Shown: positions 27,783-36,930, counted from the first letter of the stretch. The stretch is 40,484 nt of DNA from Pseudonocardiales bacterium (GCA_019247305.1 JAFAPC010000063.1:1-40484), one strand, 5' to 3'. Numbers and translations: made by a program. The notes: generated by a model from the sequence alone, not told the origin.

Positions 27783-28616
27783 TTATGGCGCGTGCGCCAC
27801 CGCACGTAGGACGGTGGCGGTGAATTCCTTTGGCGCGTCGAGATAACCGAAGTGTCCCGCCCCCGCAATACGGTCACTTCGGATGTTCGGCGCCACCTGT
27901 ACCGCCCTGGCGTGCAGCCTACGGAACCACTCGCTGCGCGTTTCTGTGCCGAGCAACCAGGTAATGGGTACCCGGACCGCAGCCAGCTTCGTCGTCGACA
28001 TGTGTTCCATCACCGGCCCGAACGGGTGCCCGTCCAGTTCGGCGAGGACAGCCCGGCCGTTGGCGAGCAGCACATCCCGCTCAGCGCGGGGGAGGGCGTC
28101 AAATCCGTTGCGACCGTCCCGCAGGCCTGACACCCAGCGGAAAAATATCGCCGCAGCCTCGCGAGGATGCCCCCGAAGCTGGGCGAGCTTGAGCCGAGCC
28201 CAGGTGCCGAGGAAATCACCGGTGGCATACCGCAGGCCGTGCCACGGCGGCTCGAGGACCACCACACCACGACACAGCTCCGGCCGCTCGCTGGCCAGCG
28301 CCAGCGCGGTAGTCCCCCCGGAGCTCCAGCCAAGAACGTGCGCCGGCGCACCGACCTGCTCGAGGACCGCCGCCAAGTCGGCCACATGCATCCGATAATC
28401 CCGCACCGGAGGGTGAACCGAGCGACCGTAGCCGCGCCGGTCGTAGGCGATAACCCGGTACCCGCCGGCCGCGAGGTCGCCGAGGGCACCACCCCAGGAT
28501 GACGCCTGCCCCCCCGTCCCGTGCACGAGCACCAACGGCTCGCCCGCGCCCTGCTCGTCATAGACCAGCTCGGCGCCCGGCACCAGTACCCGTCCCACAG
28601 TCACCCCTCCCGACAT
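27783..28616 (-). CDS. Alpha/beta-fold hydrolase
   Basis: 277 residues, cytoplasmic by lack of a signal peptide. HGTGG at 32-36 provides the oxyanion hole, S98 in GWSSGG is the nucleophile, and H255 in GAGHFGYLDAP is the base. The acid position after strand 6 reads LLGTETRSE, so glutamate rather than aspartate may serve, or the acid is elsewhere. Substrate unknown; the family includes esterases, haloperoxidase-like enzymes and epoxide hydrolases. A single-gene unit between the encapsulin promoter region and decayed sequence. Confidence 0.88.
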   Translation of the reverse strand: MSGGVTVGRVLVPGAELVYDEQGAGEPLVLVHGTGGQASSWGGALGDLAAGGYRVIAYDRRGYGRSVHPPVRDYRMHVADLAAVLEQVGAPAHVLGWSSGGTTALALASERPELCRGVVVLEPPWHGLRYATGDFLGTWARLKLAQLRGHPREAAAIFFRWVSGLRDGRNGFDALPRAERDVLLANGRAVLAELDGHPFGPVMEHMSTTKLAAVRVPITWLLGTETRSEWFRRLHARAVQVAPNIRSDRIAGAGHFGYLDAPKEFTATVLRAVAHAP

Positions 28617-29034
28617 CTGAGACCCGAGAGTATCGCTGGGCGACGGGTCAGCTCCTACGCGATCTTACTCAGAATAGCTAACGGCCCGGGGACCGCGCGG
28701 GGCGGCGCACTTGTCATTGCTACTGCGCGCTTCGGAGACGGATACTACGCCATTCAGGTCACATCTGCTGCTACGGGAACCGAAAAACATTACTTTCAGT
28801 AGACCGTGCTGATGGACTTCGCCTTATTGACAACTTTGCGGGTCCGGGCCCACGAGCTTGGGAACGCGCGCCGAGGCCTCATCGGTGTCGTCGGGCTGTC
28901 CCGCGTCGCGCCGGGATGGCCCCGTCGGGCTCCGTCACGACACGGCATTTCTGGTCAGCTGTCGTTCTTTGAGCTTCCCCAGCAGCACGGACACCCGATC
29001 TGAGGTGGCTTCGGCCACCGGGAAGGATGTCGCC
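28617..29034. other. Intergenic region with possible gene remnants
   Basis: A plus-strand frame ending at 28802 reads GALVIATARFGDGYYAIQVT then SAATGTEKHYFQ, which looks like the end of a real protein, but the upstream part lacks any start or conserved domain; it may be the 3' scrap of a lost gene. Nothing else is supported between 28803 and the transposase remnant. Confidence 0.4.
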
Positions 29035-29141
29035 GTGCCGCCTCCGCGCTCTGCTGAGTTCCGTCGTCGTGCCGTTGAGTGGACCCGTGAGCGGACCCAA
29101 CCGATCGCTAAGTTGGCGAAGGACCTTGGTGTCATAGAGTT
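29035..29141 (+). pseudogene. IS3-family transposase OrfA, N-terminal scrap
   Basis: GTG 29035, with gaagga about 8 bp upstream, opens a frame reading PPPRSAEFRRRAVEWTRE then RTQPIAKLAKDLGV, the characteristic beginning of IS3-type OrfA proteins (a HTH_Tnp_1 domain). After GV the homology stops; the HTH recognition part, the leucine zipper and the whole OrfB integrase are missing. It marks an old insertion in this region. Confidence 0.65.
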
Positions 29142-29217
29142 GAGTGCACTAGCGGGACCGCTGAGCAGGCGACGACTCCCGCAGGGCCAGCGACACCGCC
29201 GCGCCCAGGATTAATCA

Positions 29218-29230
29218 AGTTAGTCTAACT
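29218..29230. promoter_or_regulatory. Palindromic operator-like site before the FAD oxidoreductase
   Basis: agttagtctaact is a perfect 6-1-6 palindrome located 22 bp before the GTG of the 26-residue ORF and about 100 bp before the oxidoreductase start. It is AT-rich among GC-rich sequence, as operators of small repressors often are. No regulator gene is adjacent. Confidence 0.4.
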
Positions 29231-29251
29231 CCTGAGACGGAGGAGACATCT

Positions 29252-29332
29252 GTGATTGTTGTGGCGATAGACACGGTGGCTGAGCCGGGAAATGGTTTGG
29301 ATCAATCCGCCGTGGGAAGCTCCTGCGCATGA
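29252..29332 (+). CDS. 26-residue ORF translationally coupled to the FAD oxidoreductase
   Basis: GTG 29252 has an excellent ribosome binding site, ggaggag at 29239-29245 with a 6-bp spacer, much better than that of the oxidoreductase. It encodes VIVVAIDTVAEPGNGLDQSA followed by six residues ending in Cys-Ala, and its TGA overlaps the ATG of the oxidoreductase (ATGA). It may be a leader peptide that carries ribosomes into the enzyme gene, a microprotein, or the N-terminal stub of a gene truncated by a deletion. No family is recognised. Confidence 0.5.
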   Translation: MIVVAIDTVAEPGNGLDQSAVGSSCA

Positions 29333-30462
29333 GCAGGATTGTGATCGTCGGTGCGGGGATCGTGGGTGCTGCCCTAGCCGATCAGCTGGCTGCTCGACGA
29401 GACGGCGACGTGGTTCTCATCGACCGGTCGCAGCCGGGCTGGGGGACTAGTCGCACCAGCTTTGGATGGCTCAACGCCAACGAGAAGCAGCCGCGTGCCT
29501 ATTTCGACCTGTCGGTTGAGGCGATGCGGGACTGGAGGCGCCTGGCCCGCGAGTTCGGCACGCCGTCCTGGTACCAACCGGTCGGGAACCTTGCCTGGGT
29601 GAGATCGCCGCAGGCGCGCGAGGAACTCGCCAAACGGGTGGACCGGCTTCAAGCGTGGGGATACGGGGCTGAGCTCGTCACAGCCTCCCGGGCCCGGGGA
29701 CTTGAGCCGAATGTGACGATTCCCTCGGACGCCGAGATTGCATTCTTCCCTGATGAGGGATACGCCTCTGGATGCCAGGCAGTGCAGGCGCTTGTTCAGC
29801 GAGCGATGTCCTTCGGGGCACGACTCATCACGGGTGTGGACGTCAGCGAGCTTGTCGTGAGCAGGAGCCGGGTCACCGGCGTGCGCCTGGCCAATGAGGA
29901 ACGAATTGCTGCCGAAATGGTCGTGTGCTGCGCTGGTTGGCGAAGCCCTGAGCTCCTCGCACCGTTGGGCATCGACCTGCCCCTCATCCCAGCGTCCACC
30001 CGGGGATCGCCGGCACCGTGCCTCACGGTCACGATCGAGGGCGTCACCCCGCGGCCTGATCGGGTCATCCACGCCCCTGAGCTCGATCTGCGCCCGACAG
30101 GCAAGAACCGGCTCCTTCTGGAAGCCAATGACGTTGACGTCCACGTTGATATCACTAGCGGGGATAACCACCTGGATGACCGTGCCCAGAAGCTACTCAC
30201 GCGAGCGGGAATGGTTGTCCCAGCAGCCATATCGGCCACGATCGTGGAAGCGTCGCTGTGCGTGCGACCCCTGCCACTCGACGGCTATCCGCTCGTCGGA
30301 CCGGTCTCCGATCACCATGGCCTCTACATTGCGGTAACCCACAGCGGGATCACCCTCGCACCCATTCTTGCTCGCCATATCACCCTCGAACTCCTCGGCA
30401 CCGAGAGTCCGATACTTCGGCAGTATCGCCCCGATCGCGCTTTACCTGGGATCCCTGTATAG
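29329..30462 (+). CDS. FAD-dependent oxidoreductase (DAO family)
   Basis: 377 residues. The Rossmann dinucleotide motif GAGIVG at 8-13 is followed by VVLIDRSQPGWGTS, in which the aspartate after strand 2 (IDR) binds the ribose of FAD. A substrate-domain segment SFGWLNANEK and the C-terminal PLPLDGYPLVGPV and GLYIAVTHSGITLAPILA are typical of DAO-type amine or amino-acid oxidases such as glycine/D-amino-acid oxidases. The C-terminal GLYIAVTHSG half completes the FAD site. Substrate unknown. Translation is probably coupled to the 26-residue ORF upstream. Confidence 0.9.
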   Translation: MSRIVIVGAGIVGAALADQLAARRDGDVVLIDRSQPGWGTSRTSFGWLNANEKQPRAYFDLSVEAMRDWRRLAREFGTPSWYQPVGNLAWVRSPQAREELAKRVDRLQAWGYGAELVTASRARGLEPNVTIPSDAEIAFFPDEGYASGCQAVQALVQRAMSFGARLITGVDVSELVVSRSRVTGVRLANEERIAAEMVVCCAGWRSPELLAPLGIDLPLIPASTRGSPAPCLTVTIEGVTPRPDRVIHAPELDLRPTGKNRLLLEANDVDVHVDITSGDNHLDDRAQKLLTRAGMVVPAAISATIVEASLCVRPLPLDGYPLVGPVSDHHGLYIAVTHSGITLAPILARHITLELLGTESPILRQYRPDRALPGIPV

Positions 30463-30864
30463 TGCCAAAACTCGATGTACTGCGATGATCTGGGGTTTCC
30501 CTGACTGCACGTGACGATGACATGATCGCGAGTCGTGCTGTTCCGACTGCTGTATCTGATCTCTGTCGCGGTCTTCGGCTGGCTTAGGATGAATGTGAGA
30601 AAACGTTAGTCATCGAGCCACCTCTCCTCGCGGAGATTGCCTCCCGGTAGTTACCAGCGAAAAACAACGGAAATGCAGGTCAGCGGCCTGTTAGCCTTCT
30701 GCCCAGAGGCCGGCCTCTCAAGGCTGCGACCAGGTAATCCGTTGTTTTTCGCTGGGAACTACCGGGAGGCTCACCAGGCCAACCGAACACCCCAGCCCTC
30801 GTCAACCTGACGATGTACCGGCTGGTGTCCATGGTCTCCCTGCCTGGTCACTGTCTGGGGTGGT
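30463..30864. other. Intergenic region holding the MITE-like element
   Basis: No gene is supported. Apart from the 130-bp inverted-repeat element at 30640-30769, nothing with coding or RNA structure was recognised. Confidence 0.5.
30640..30769. mobile_element. 130-bp MITE-like element with 32-bp inverted ends
   Basis: Two 32-bp arms (30640-30671 and 30738-30769; outer end cctcccggtagtt) are inverted copies with a single mismatch, around a 66-bp non-coding core that itself includes the palindrome gaggccggcctc. Size, lack of coding capacity and long near-perfect terminal repeats fit a non-autonomous miniature element or an insertion-sequence remnant. A clear target duplication was not found. 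A large hairpin acting as a terminator between the two convergent flanking genes is the alternative. Confidence 0.6.
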
Positions 30865-31872
30865 TTAGGTGGAGCGGCCCGTGGCGAGATAAGCGCCGCC
30901 GGGTGCGGCGTAGTTGAGGCTGATCCCGGTCGCGCCGTCGGGTGCGCCGAAGGACACGGTGGGTTGGTGATCCCAGATCGCCGCCCCACCGCCGGCGGCG
31001 GTGAACACGGGTGCGGCGGGGACCAGACCGTTCGGAGTGATCCAGGACGCGAGAGCCAGATACCCTCGGATACCATCTGTGGTGCGCCCGCCCCACTCCT
31101 GGACCCCGAACTCGCCAGCGCATTCTCCTTCCCAGCCACCAGCCACATCGAAACCGACGTCGTAGTTGCGTTGCGGCCAGGTTTTCGGGTCACTGTTGGG
31201 ATCGGCGGGGGGTTCGGTAGCGGGTAACTGGTCCATGTCATGACGCTTTCTGTGAGAATCTACTGGGATGATTTGTGGGCTGGGATATTGGCCGAAGTCG
31301 ATCTGCAACGCCTCATTAACATCGCAGTCCACACCGCCGACGGTGACCGTGTCGCCGCGTTGGTAGAGATGGGCACGTGAGTCAGTTAAGCCACCCGACC
31401 ATGCCGCGGTCTGCCACGCCCAGCGAGCGCTCTCGTTGTCCAGACACCGTTGCACCACATAGTAGGAGCCATACACACCGGTCCGCTCAGCACCGATGAC
31501 ATCAGCAACACCCGCGAGATACTCATCGATCACAGCCTGATCAGACGCGGCCGCATCGAAATCACACGCAAAATAGATAGGCCGATCAGCAGGATGACCC
31601 ACCGCCTGGGCGGTCTCCTCAGCAAGACCAGCATCATCACTGCCCGCAGTATACCCATCCAGCATTCGATCCGAGGTGGTCTCCCACGTCACCACGACCG
31701 CAACCTGATGGGCTTGCAGATCAGCATACTCCCCAGCCGTGAGCAACTTACCCGGCAGGTCTGAACCACCATCAGAGAGGTACCGGCACACAAACCCATA
31801 CCCCCCAGCAGCGATCGCAGCCCCACCAGGCAACCCACCGGCATAATCAAGACCCAGCAACGGCACCGTCAT
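30865..31872 (-). CDS. DUF1906 glycoside hydrolase-like (lysin-type) protein
   Basis: 335 residues. The first ~205 form a DUF1906 TIM barrel, related to GH25 lysozymes: LLGLDYAGGLP, YGFVCRYLSDGG, PIYFACDFDAAASD, GVYGSYYVVQRCL and a WQTAAWSGG to DCDVNEAL end. No signal peptide is seen, as in phage endolysins and some secreted relatives. Residues ~210-335 are a separate beta-rich domain (WPQRNYDVGFDVAGGWEGEC, VSFGAPDGATGISLNYAAPG) that I do not recognise; it could bind the cell wall. Its convergent neighbour is the FAD oxidoreductase, separated by the MITE-like element. Probably of phage origin or used in wall remodelling. Confidence 0.82.
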   Translation of the reverse strand: MTVPLLGLDYAGGLPGGAAIAAGGYGFVCRYLSDGGSDLPGKLLTAGEYADLQAHQVAVVVTWETTSDRMLDGYTAGSDDAGLAEETAQAVGHPADRPIYFACDFDAAASDQAVIDEYLAGVADVIGAERTGVYGSYYVVQRCLDNESARWAWQTAAWSGGLTDSRAHLYQRGDTVTVGGVDCDVNEALQIDFGQYPSPQIIPVDSHRKRHDMDQLPATEPPADPNSDPKTWPQRNYDVGFDVAGGWEGECAGEFGVQEWGGRTTDGIRGYLALASWITPNGLVPAAPVFTAAGGGAAIWDHQPTVSFGAPDGATGISLNYAAPGGAYLATGRST

Positions 31873-31940
31873 GATCCCTATAACCCCCCCACACCCCTCC
31901 CAGTTACGCCACTACCCCCACCCCAGAGCGGAACAAAGAA

Positions 31941-31978
31941 GGGAGGCAGCGCTCTCCCCGGATGAAGCGCTGCCTCCC
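31941..31978 (-). terminator. Strong 13-bp stem hairpin
   Basis: gggaggcagcgct (31941-31953) and agcgctgcctccc (31966-31978) pair perfectly around a 12-nt loop. It lies just after the stop of the decayed minus-strand gene that ends at 32002 and before the DUF1906 gene, as expected for that gene's terminator. Confidence 0.75.
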
Positions 31979-32001
31979 CGAGTGTCGAGGGAGGCCTACG
32001 G

Positions 32002-32555
32002 TCACAGTGGTGCGACGACGTCGGGAACGTGCTTGAAGCGGACCCGCTCAGTGTTCGCAGTATGCGCTGGACTGGACGGCACGGACCCGGTGGGCATCGG
32101 CACGCTGCACTCGTCCGGATCGTCGAATAGGTCCAGCTGTGCGTCCGGCTTGGTTACTACGCGGTACTGGAGCGGCTGCGCGGGTTCCCGGTCTCGCACC
32201 GCCCGCCACCGATGCGTGTCGATGTTGCTTAGGCTTAGAAGTGGGCGGGTTAACCTTGAGGATCTTCAGGACCTCGACTTTCTCCGTCTCGATGATGTGC
32301 GCGGCGTCGATACGGACCCGTGCCCTCCTCGACCAGTCACGCTCGGCGATCTGCTCAGCAGCGCCCGGGTGCGGCGAGATGCTGCGGTCCTGCTCGGCGT
32401 CGTAGTGGCCGAACGGCCTCGGTCCAGGACTCACCGCTCTGGGCCATCCTGGCGCGAATCGCTCGGGGCCGAGCACGGTGGGGTGTGCGCTGGTGGTCCG
32501 TGATCGCCGGGGTATTCGGCAGCGTCGCGGACTGGACACGCCATGTAGTAGTCAT
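32002..32555 (-). pseudogene. Decayed actinobacterial hypothetical gene
   Basis: Coding-like text moves through three minus-strand frames. From ATG 32555: IRARMAQSGESWTEAVR, a start typical of a group of actinobacterial proteins; then in a second frame RPFGHYDAEQDRSIS, AAEQIAERDWSRRARVR, IDAAHIIETEKVEVLKILK; then in a third YRVVTKPDAQLDLFDDPD to a stop at 32002, directly followed by a good terminator. At least two frameshifts prevent a complete product. Function of the parent gene is not known to me. Confidence 0.5.
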
Positions 32556-32737
32556 GTGACGCCGCGTGATGGACCAGCGCGGCGAGTGGCAGGCCCTGCC
32601 GCGCGACCAGGCCTCGTCGCGCGGACGGCGCCTGAGCCGGGGGCCTAGCGGATTTTGCCGCGTATGTGACGCAAGCAACCGGTTTCGGCCGAAGCCAGCC
32701 GGACACAGCCGGAGCAGACATAGACCGACCCCTGACC

Positions 32738-33060
32738 ATGTTCGTACTCGACACCGACGTCGCGTCACTCAGCCTCACCGGCAAGCTCCCCCCGGAGGTA
32801 CTACGCTCGCTCCGCGGCCGGGTTCCCCTGATCACGTTCGTCACCCTCGCTGAACTCACGCGGTGGATAGCACAGCGTCAGTGGGGAATGCACCGACGTG
32901 AGCGACTAGCCCACTAGCTGGTCGGCAAGCATGTCCTCCACAGCGACGACGACGTGGCCCGCACCTGGGGTGCCATCACGACATGGACGGATCGGATATC
33001 CGAAGCGATCAGCCCCCACGGCGCGACACGCCGGGTGATCCCATCACTGGCAACCAGGTG
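32738..33060 (+). pseudogene. PIN-domain (VapC-like) toxin, interrupted by a stop
   Basis: ATG 32738 begins FVLDTDVASLSLTGKLPPEV, with D5, and has E39 in ITFVTLAEL, both PIN-domain metal ligands. A TAG at 32915 stops the frame after 59 residues. The same frame continues LVGKHVLHSDDDVARTWGAI, which fits the middle of VapC proteins, but the segment with the third and fourth aspartates is not found. No antitoxin frame is evident upstream. An inactivated toxin next to another truncated gene. Confidence 0.6.
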
Positions 33061-33109
33061 GTCCCATGATCGTGGCGAGCGACACCATCCCGGACAGCTG
33101 GCCCCGAGA

Positions 33110-33892
33110 TCAAGGCTCGGGTATGCGAGCTGCGCCGAACCCATCCCCGCTGGGGTCCCCGCGGGCTGGTGCATGAACCCCAACGGCTCTCTCATCGGTT
33201 CCGGGGCGGCTCTGCTCCGCCTGGGCCAACGCGGCGCTTTCGACGAGCAGCCCTTGCCTTTCATAGCGCTTGCGGCTGCGGCTGAAGCGGACCACGACTG
33301 CGGACAGTTCGCTAGTGCGGTGGGCACGACGGGTAAGTCCGGCGTCCCCGGAGGGCAGGAAAACCAGGTGGTCCAAGGCCGCGCAACGCAGGCACACTGG
33401 GCCGGCGTCCTGCATGATCAACAGGTCTCCAGTTCCGGAGCAGGTCGTGCACGTCCAGTCCTTCAGCGGCGAGATGACGACGAGGTCGGGTGGGCGGCCC
33501 TGGCGCTCGGCGAGTCGTTCGCGCTTGGCTACAGACAGCTCCGGCGAGACCCAGTGCGTGCGATACGCGCGCTCAATCTCGCTCGCTCCACTGACGCTGA
33601 AGCGCAGCGGCCTGCGGTCGCGAGTCCGGGCGACGTAGCCGGTCTCGCTGGGCACCAGGCCACGCCGCCCCGCCCAGCGGCGGAAGGCTCGCATGGCAGT
33701 CGACAGCTTGGGCAGGCTGGCCTGCACCACCCGTTCCAGGCACGGGACCCGGCCCTGCCGCCACTCGTCGAGGTGTGTCGGGGCCAGCCAGCCCAGGCCC
33801 ACCAACACGTCAACTGCGCTGACATACCGCTGCTTCGCGAGAGCTGCCTCAGCTGCCCGCTCGACACGCTGCTCCAGCGCCGCGCCGCCCAT
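33110..33892 (-). pseudogene. DUF2293-family protein truncated at its C-terminus
   Basis: A 260-residue frame. Residues 1-~227 read like the N-terminal two thirds of actinobacterial DUF2293 proteins: WLAPTHLDEWRQGRVPCLER, a zinc-ribbon-like pair of CxxC (C148/C151 and C167/C170), LDHLVFLPSGDAGLTRRA and RFSRSRKRYERQGLLVE. After AQAEQ (about 33211) the sequence becomes Pro/Gly/Arg-rich without resemblance, so the DUF2293 domain proper is missing, presumably through a deletion or insertion that also met the PIN pseudogene. It may still yield a shortened protein. Function of the family is unknown. Confidence 0.65.
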
Positions 33893-34169
33893 GCTTCCCC
33901 TCCCGCGTGTCGCGCCGTGCCAATCTGCCGATCCTGATAGGCCTCGAGTGTGGCCACTGACATGATGCTCGACGATGATGTGCGTCGTTGTCGCGCGGCG
34001 ACATCGACCGCAACGGGTGTCGGTCTGCGGCTACCTCGTCGACGTGTACTGCCTCGGTGCGAAGAACGCACTCGGGCCACAGATCATGAACGAGCCCGAC
34101 CTGCCTGCCTTCCTGCGCCGCATCTTCACCCCGTTCGCGCCAACGCAACAGTGCCGCCGGTCTGGCATG

Positions 34170-35999
34170 TCAGCCGAGGGCGCGGTCGAGGTTGAATGCG
34201 GCGCTGATGAGTGCGAGGTGGGTGAAGGCTTGGGGGAAGTTGCCTTGTTGTTCGCCGGTGTGGCTGATTTCTTCGGCGTACAGGCCCAGATGGTTGGCAT
34301 AGGTGAGCATTTTTTCGAAGGCCAGGCGGGCCTCGTCCAGGCGCCCTGCGCGGGTGAGCGCCTCGACATACCAAAACGAGCACAGGGAGAAGGTGCCTTC
34401 TTCTCCGCGCAGACCGTCCGGGCTGGCTTTGGTGTCGTAGCGGTAGACCAGCGAATCGGACACCAGCTCCGCAGTGAGCGCATCGAGGGTGGCTAGCCAT
34501 TGGGGGTCGGTAGGGGAGATGAACTTGGCCAGCGGCATCATCAACACCGCTGCATCGAGGACGTCGTCGTCTTCGTGCTGGACAAACGCCTGCCGCGTCG
34601 GCGACCAGCCGCGTCGCATGATCTGGTAGTAGATCGCATCGCGGACCTCCCCCCAACGCGAGAGCTCGGCGGGTAGACCCCGGCGGCGGGCCATGCGCAT
34701 GGCCCGTTCGATGGCTACCCAGCACATCAACCGCGAGTAGAGGAAGTTTTTGCGCCCGCCGCGAGTTTCCCAGATGCCTTCGTCGGGCTGGTCCCAGTGA
34801 TCGCAGACCCAATCCACCAGGGCACAGACCCGGTCCCATAACTGGCTGGAGATGGGTTGGCCCCACTTGTCGTAGAGGTAGATCGAGTCGATGAGCGCGC
34901 CATAGATGTCCAGTTGCAGCTGGTTGACCGCGGCGTTGCCAACCCGCACGGGGGCCGAGCCCTGGTATCCCTCCCAATGGTCGAGCGTGCGTTCGGACAG
35001 GTCGGTGCGCCCGTCGATGCCGTACATGATCTGCAGTGGACCCGTGGGTCCGTCGTCGCGCAGGCACAGCGTGGTCAAAAAGGTCATGAAGGCTTTGGCC
35101 TCGCCGGTAAATCCCAGCCGCAGCAGCGCGTAGATGCAAAAGGCAGCATCACGCAGCCACAGGTAGCGGTAGTCCCAGTTGCGCTCACCGCCGAGCCGCT
35201 CGGGCAGGCTGGTCGTCGGAGCGGCCACGATCGCGCCGGTCGGTGCGTAGGTCAACAGCTTGAGCGTCAACGCCGCACGGTGCACCATCTCGCGCCACCG
35301 GCCGCGGTAGCGAGACGCGGACAGCCAACGCCGCCAAAACGCCACCGTGGCGGCGAACTGCTGCTCCGCCTCGGCGTGCGGGCACTCGCGCGGTGCCACG
35401 TCGCCGTCGATGCGGTCCAGCGCGAACACCGCGGACTCACCCTCGGCAAGGGTGAACTGCGTCCACGCATCCACGGCGTCGCAGTCGAGGGGCACCGTGG
35501 CGGTCAGCGCTAGCGACAACTCCGCGGACTCGAACAGGACCAGGTCGTCGTGGCGGCACGCGGTGTGCGGTGCCAGCCCGTAGCCGAACCGAGGGGCCGC
35601 CCGCATCCGGAAGGGGATCGATCCACGTACGCACACCACGCGGCGGATCAGCCGATGCCGATCGGTCTCGCCGGCATCACCCAGCGGCATGAAGTCTTGG
35701 ACCTCGCCTACCCCGTCCTCGGTGAAAAACCGGGTGATCAGCACGTTGGTGTCGGGAAAGTAGAACTGCTTGGTCCGTGCCGGCAGATCAGCTGCCAGCG
35801 CGAATGATCCTCCCCGGTCCGCATCAAGGATGGCGCCGAACACGCTCGGGGCGTCAAACGACGGGCAGCAATACCAGTCGATGGTGCCGTTGCTGCCCAC
35901 CAGCGCCACGGTACGCAGATCTCCGATCACACCGTGCTCTGAGATCGGTAAATAACCGAACGACTCTGCCGCGTCAGAGCTATTAGGCGCCTCATCCAT
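34170..35999 (-). CDS. GH15-family glucan hydrolase (glucoamylase/trehalase-like)
   Basis: A 609-residue cytoplasmic enzyme of the GH15 family. An N-terminal beta-sandwich domain starts with [20 protein letters not shown], the signature of this bacterial group. The (alpha/alpha)6 barrel contains [16 protein letters not shown] at 272-287, E411 in GIWETRGG and E534 in [12 protein letters not shown], which correspond to the catalytic acid and base. Members of this group act on trehalose or alpha-glucans; the exact substrate cannot be decided here. ATG 35999. It stands alone, with decayed sequence on both sides. Confidence 0.93.
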   Translation of the reverse strand: MDEAPNSSDAAESFGYLPISEHGVIGDLRTVALVGSNGTIDWYCCPSFDAPSVFGAILDADRGGSFALAADLPARTKQFYFPDTNVLITRFFTEDGVGEVQDFMPLGDAGETDRHRLIRRVVCVRGSIPFRMRAAPRFGYGLAPHTACRHDDLVLFESAELSLALTATVPLDCDAVDAWTQFTLAEGESAVFALDRIDGDVAPRECPHAEAEQQFAATVAFWRRWLSASRYRGRWREMVHRAALTLKLLTYAPTGAIVAAPTTSLPERLGGERNWDYRYLWLRDAAFCIYALLRLGFTGEAKAFMTFLTTLCLRDDGPTGPLQIMYGIDGRTDLSERTLDHWEGYQGSAPVRVGNAAVNQLQLDIYGALIDSIYLYDKWGQPISSQLWDRVCALVDWVCDHWDQPDEGIWETRGGRKNFLYSRLMCWVAIERAMRMARRRGLPAELSRWGEVRDAIYYQIMRRGWSPTRQAFVQHEDDDVLDAAVLMMPLAKFISPTDPQWLATLDALTAELVSDSLVYRYDTKASPDGLRGEEGTFSLCSFWYVEALTRAGRLDEARLAFEKMLTYANHLGLYAEEISHTGEQQGNFPQAFTHLALISAAFNLDRALG

Positions 36000-36708
36000 T
36001 ACTGCCTCTTCCTCCCGGGGACCTGTGCCCCCATGGCTCGATCTTCCTGCGCACTGGTAAGGCGCTGGCGCAGTCAGTCACCGAGGTCGGTGCTGTTGGC
36101 CGGCACGCCTACGCGGACCGCGGTGGGTCCGCACTGGTTCTTGACCTCCCACTACGTACAAAGCTATAGTAGCGGTATCTATTATCAATAGCTTTACCTC
36201 AACAGTAATAACGGGGCTGGGAAGGGTCACGGATTGGATTAGCTCGGGTGTGCCTATCGGCCAACCAGAGCCCGCTGCGAGGTCAAGAACCAGTACTGGC
36301 CTATGAGCTTCTTGCCGCACGCAGGCTTACAGCGGCGGGGTCGACCAATGTTCATGTCGCGTGCCCAGGAGACTGTAGGCGGCCAGGTAGGTCGTCCGTG
36401 GTCGTCCCCGGCGTGCATCCAAAGAGGCTTCGCCTCGGGACCGCCAAGCGGGGTGGCTGAGCTGGGCTCGGAACGCGGGACCGCCAACCAGGACAGCGGA
36501 GCTGGGCTTGTGGTGGCCGACCTGATGGTGGTCAGGCTCACGCAGGGACCCGCGATCATGATCGACAGACCACCGCCGCCCGCTGCGCCGAAGTCCGATC
36601 ACCCTGGATGACCGGCCGTGCCACCCCACAGTGGCTGGTCAGACACCGAGTCTGCGGATGCGGAGCGGGCACGCCCCCGGTACGCCGGGGGAAAACTTGA
36701 CTCAAGCA
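36000..36708. other. Gene-free region with an AT-rich inverted repeat
   Basis: No supported gene. An AT-rich patch at ~36150-36215 contains aaagctat (36160-36167) and atagcttt (36188-36195) as inverted arms and is the likely promoter region of the GH15 gene, about 160 bp upstream of its start. The 36250-36650 part has overlapping frames on both strands without family resemblance. Confidence 0.5.
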
Positions 36709-36736
36709 TCACAGTTCCGGAGATCTAGTTGATCTA

Positions 36737-36765
36737 GGTGACACATCAACTCTTGATGTGTCACC
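36737..36765. repeat. 12-bp inverted repeat at the break of the DUF4062 fragment
   Basis: ggtgacacatca (36737-36748) and tgatgtgtcacc (36754-36765) form a perfect stem with a 5-nt loop, immediately beside the place where resemblance to DUF4062 proteins ends (~36769). It is followed leftwards by the repeated agatctagttgatcta. It may be a terminator or an element end that caused the truncation. Confidence 0.65.
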
Positions 36766-36768
36766 CGC

Positions 36769-36930
36769 GGGCGCCTCATCCCGAGCCCCGAAATACGCCA
36801 TCTCCACGATCGCGTCCCCGGCCCGACTCACCGCCGCCACAAACGACCCTGAACCACCCGCAGGCAAGCGCCCCAATTCCGAGGTGTGACTCACAAACAC
36901 CCGCCGCGGGGGCACCGCCGACGAGGGCAT
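36769..36930 (-). pseudogene. N-terminal fragment of a DUF4062 protein
   Basis: ATG 36930 starts a frame with [18 protein letters not shown], then [20 protein letters not shown], the characteristic opening of actinobacterial DUF4062 domains, which are often fused to NTPase and repeat domains in signalling or defence-like proteins. About 50 residues are recognisable, with a short internal loss near GGSGSFVAA; after EAPAG the sequence enters a hairpin and the resemblance ends. The remaining several hundred residues expected are not in this window. Confidence 0.6.

Noticed and set aside
27599..27877. 92-codon minus-strand frame ending near 27599
   Set aside because: The C-terminal part looks slightly protein-like, but it overlaps the hydrolase gene and lacks a start; left as gene-free.
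30865..31872. Intact prophage
   Set aside because: Only a lysin-like protein is present; no capsid, terminase, portal, tail or integrase genes are nearby.
31871..32503. 210-codon plus-strand frame
   Set aside because: Ser/Arg-rich and not family-like; the minus strand carries better coding signals followed by a terminator.
34126..35139. 337-codon minus-strand frame shifted relative to the GH15 gene
   Set aside because: Arg/His/Pro-rich shadow of the GH15 gene in another frame.
36248..36611. Small ORFs on both strands
   Set aside because: Mutually overlapping frames with no ribosome binding site or recognisable family.
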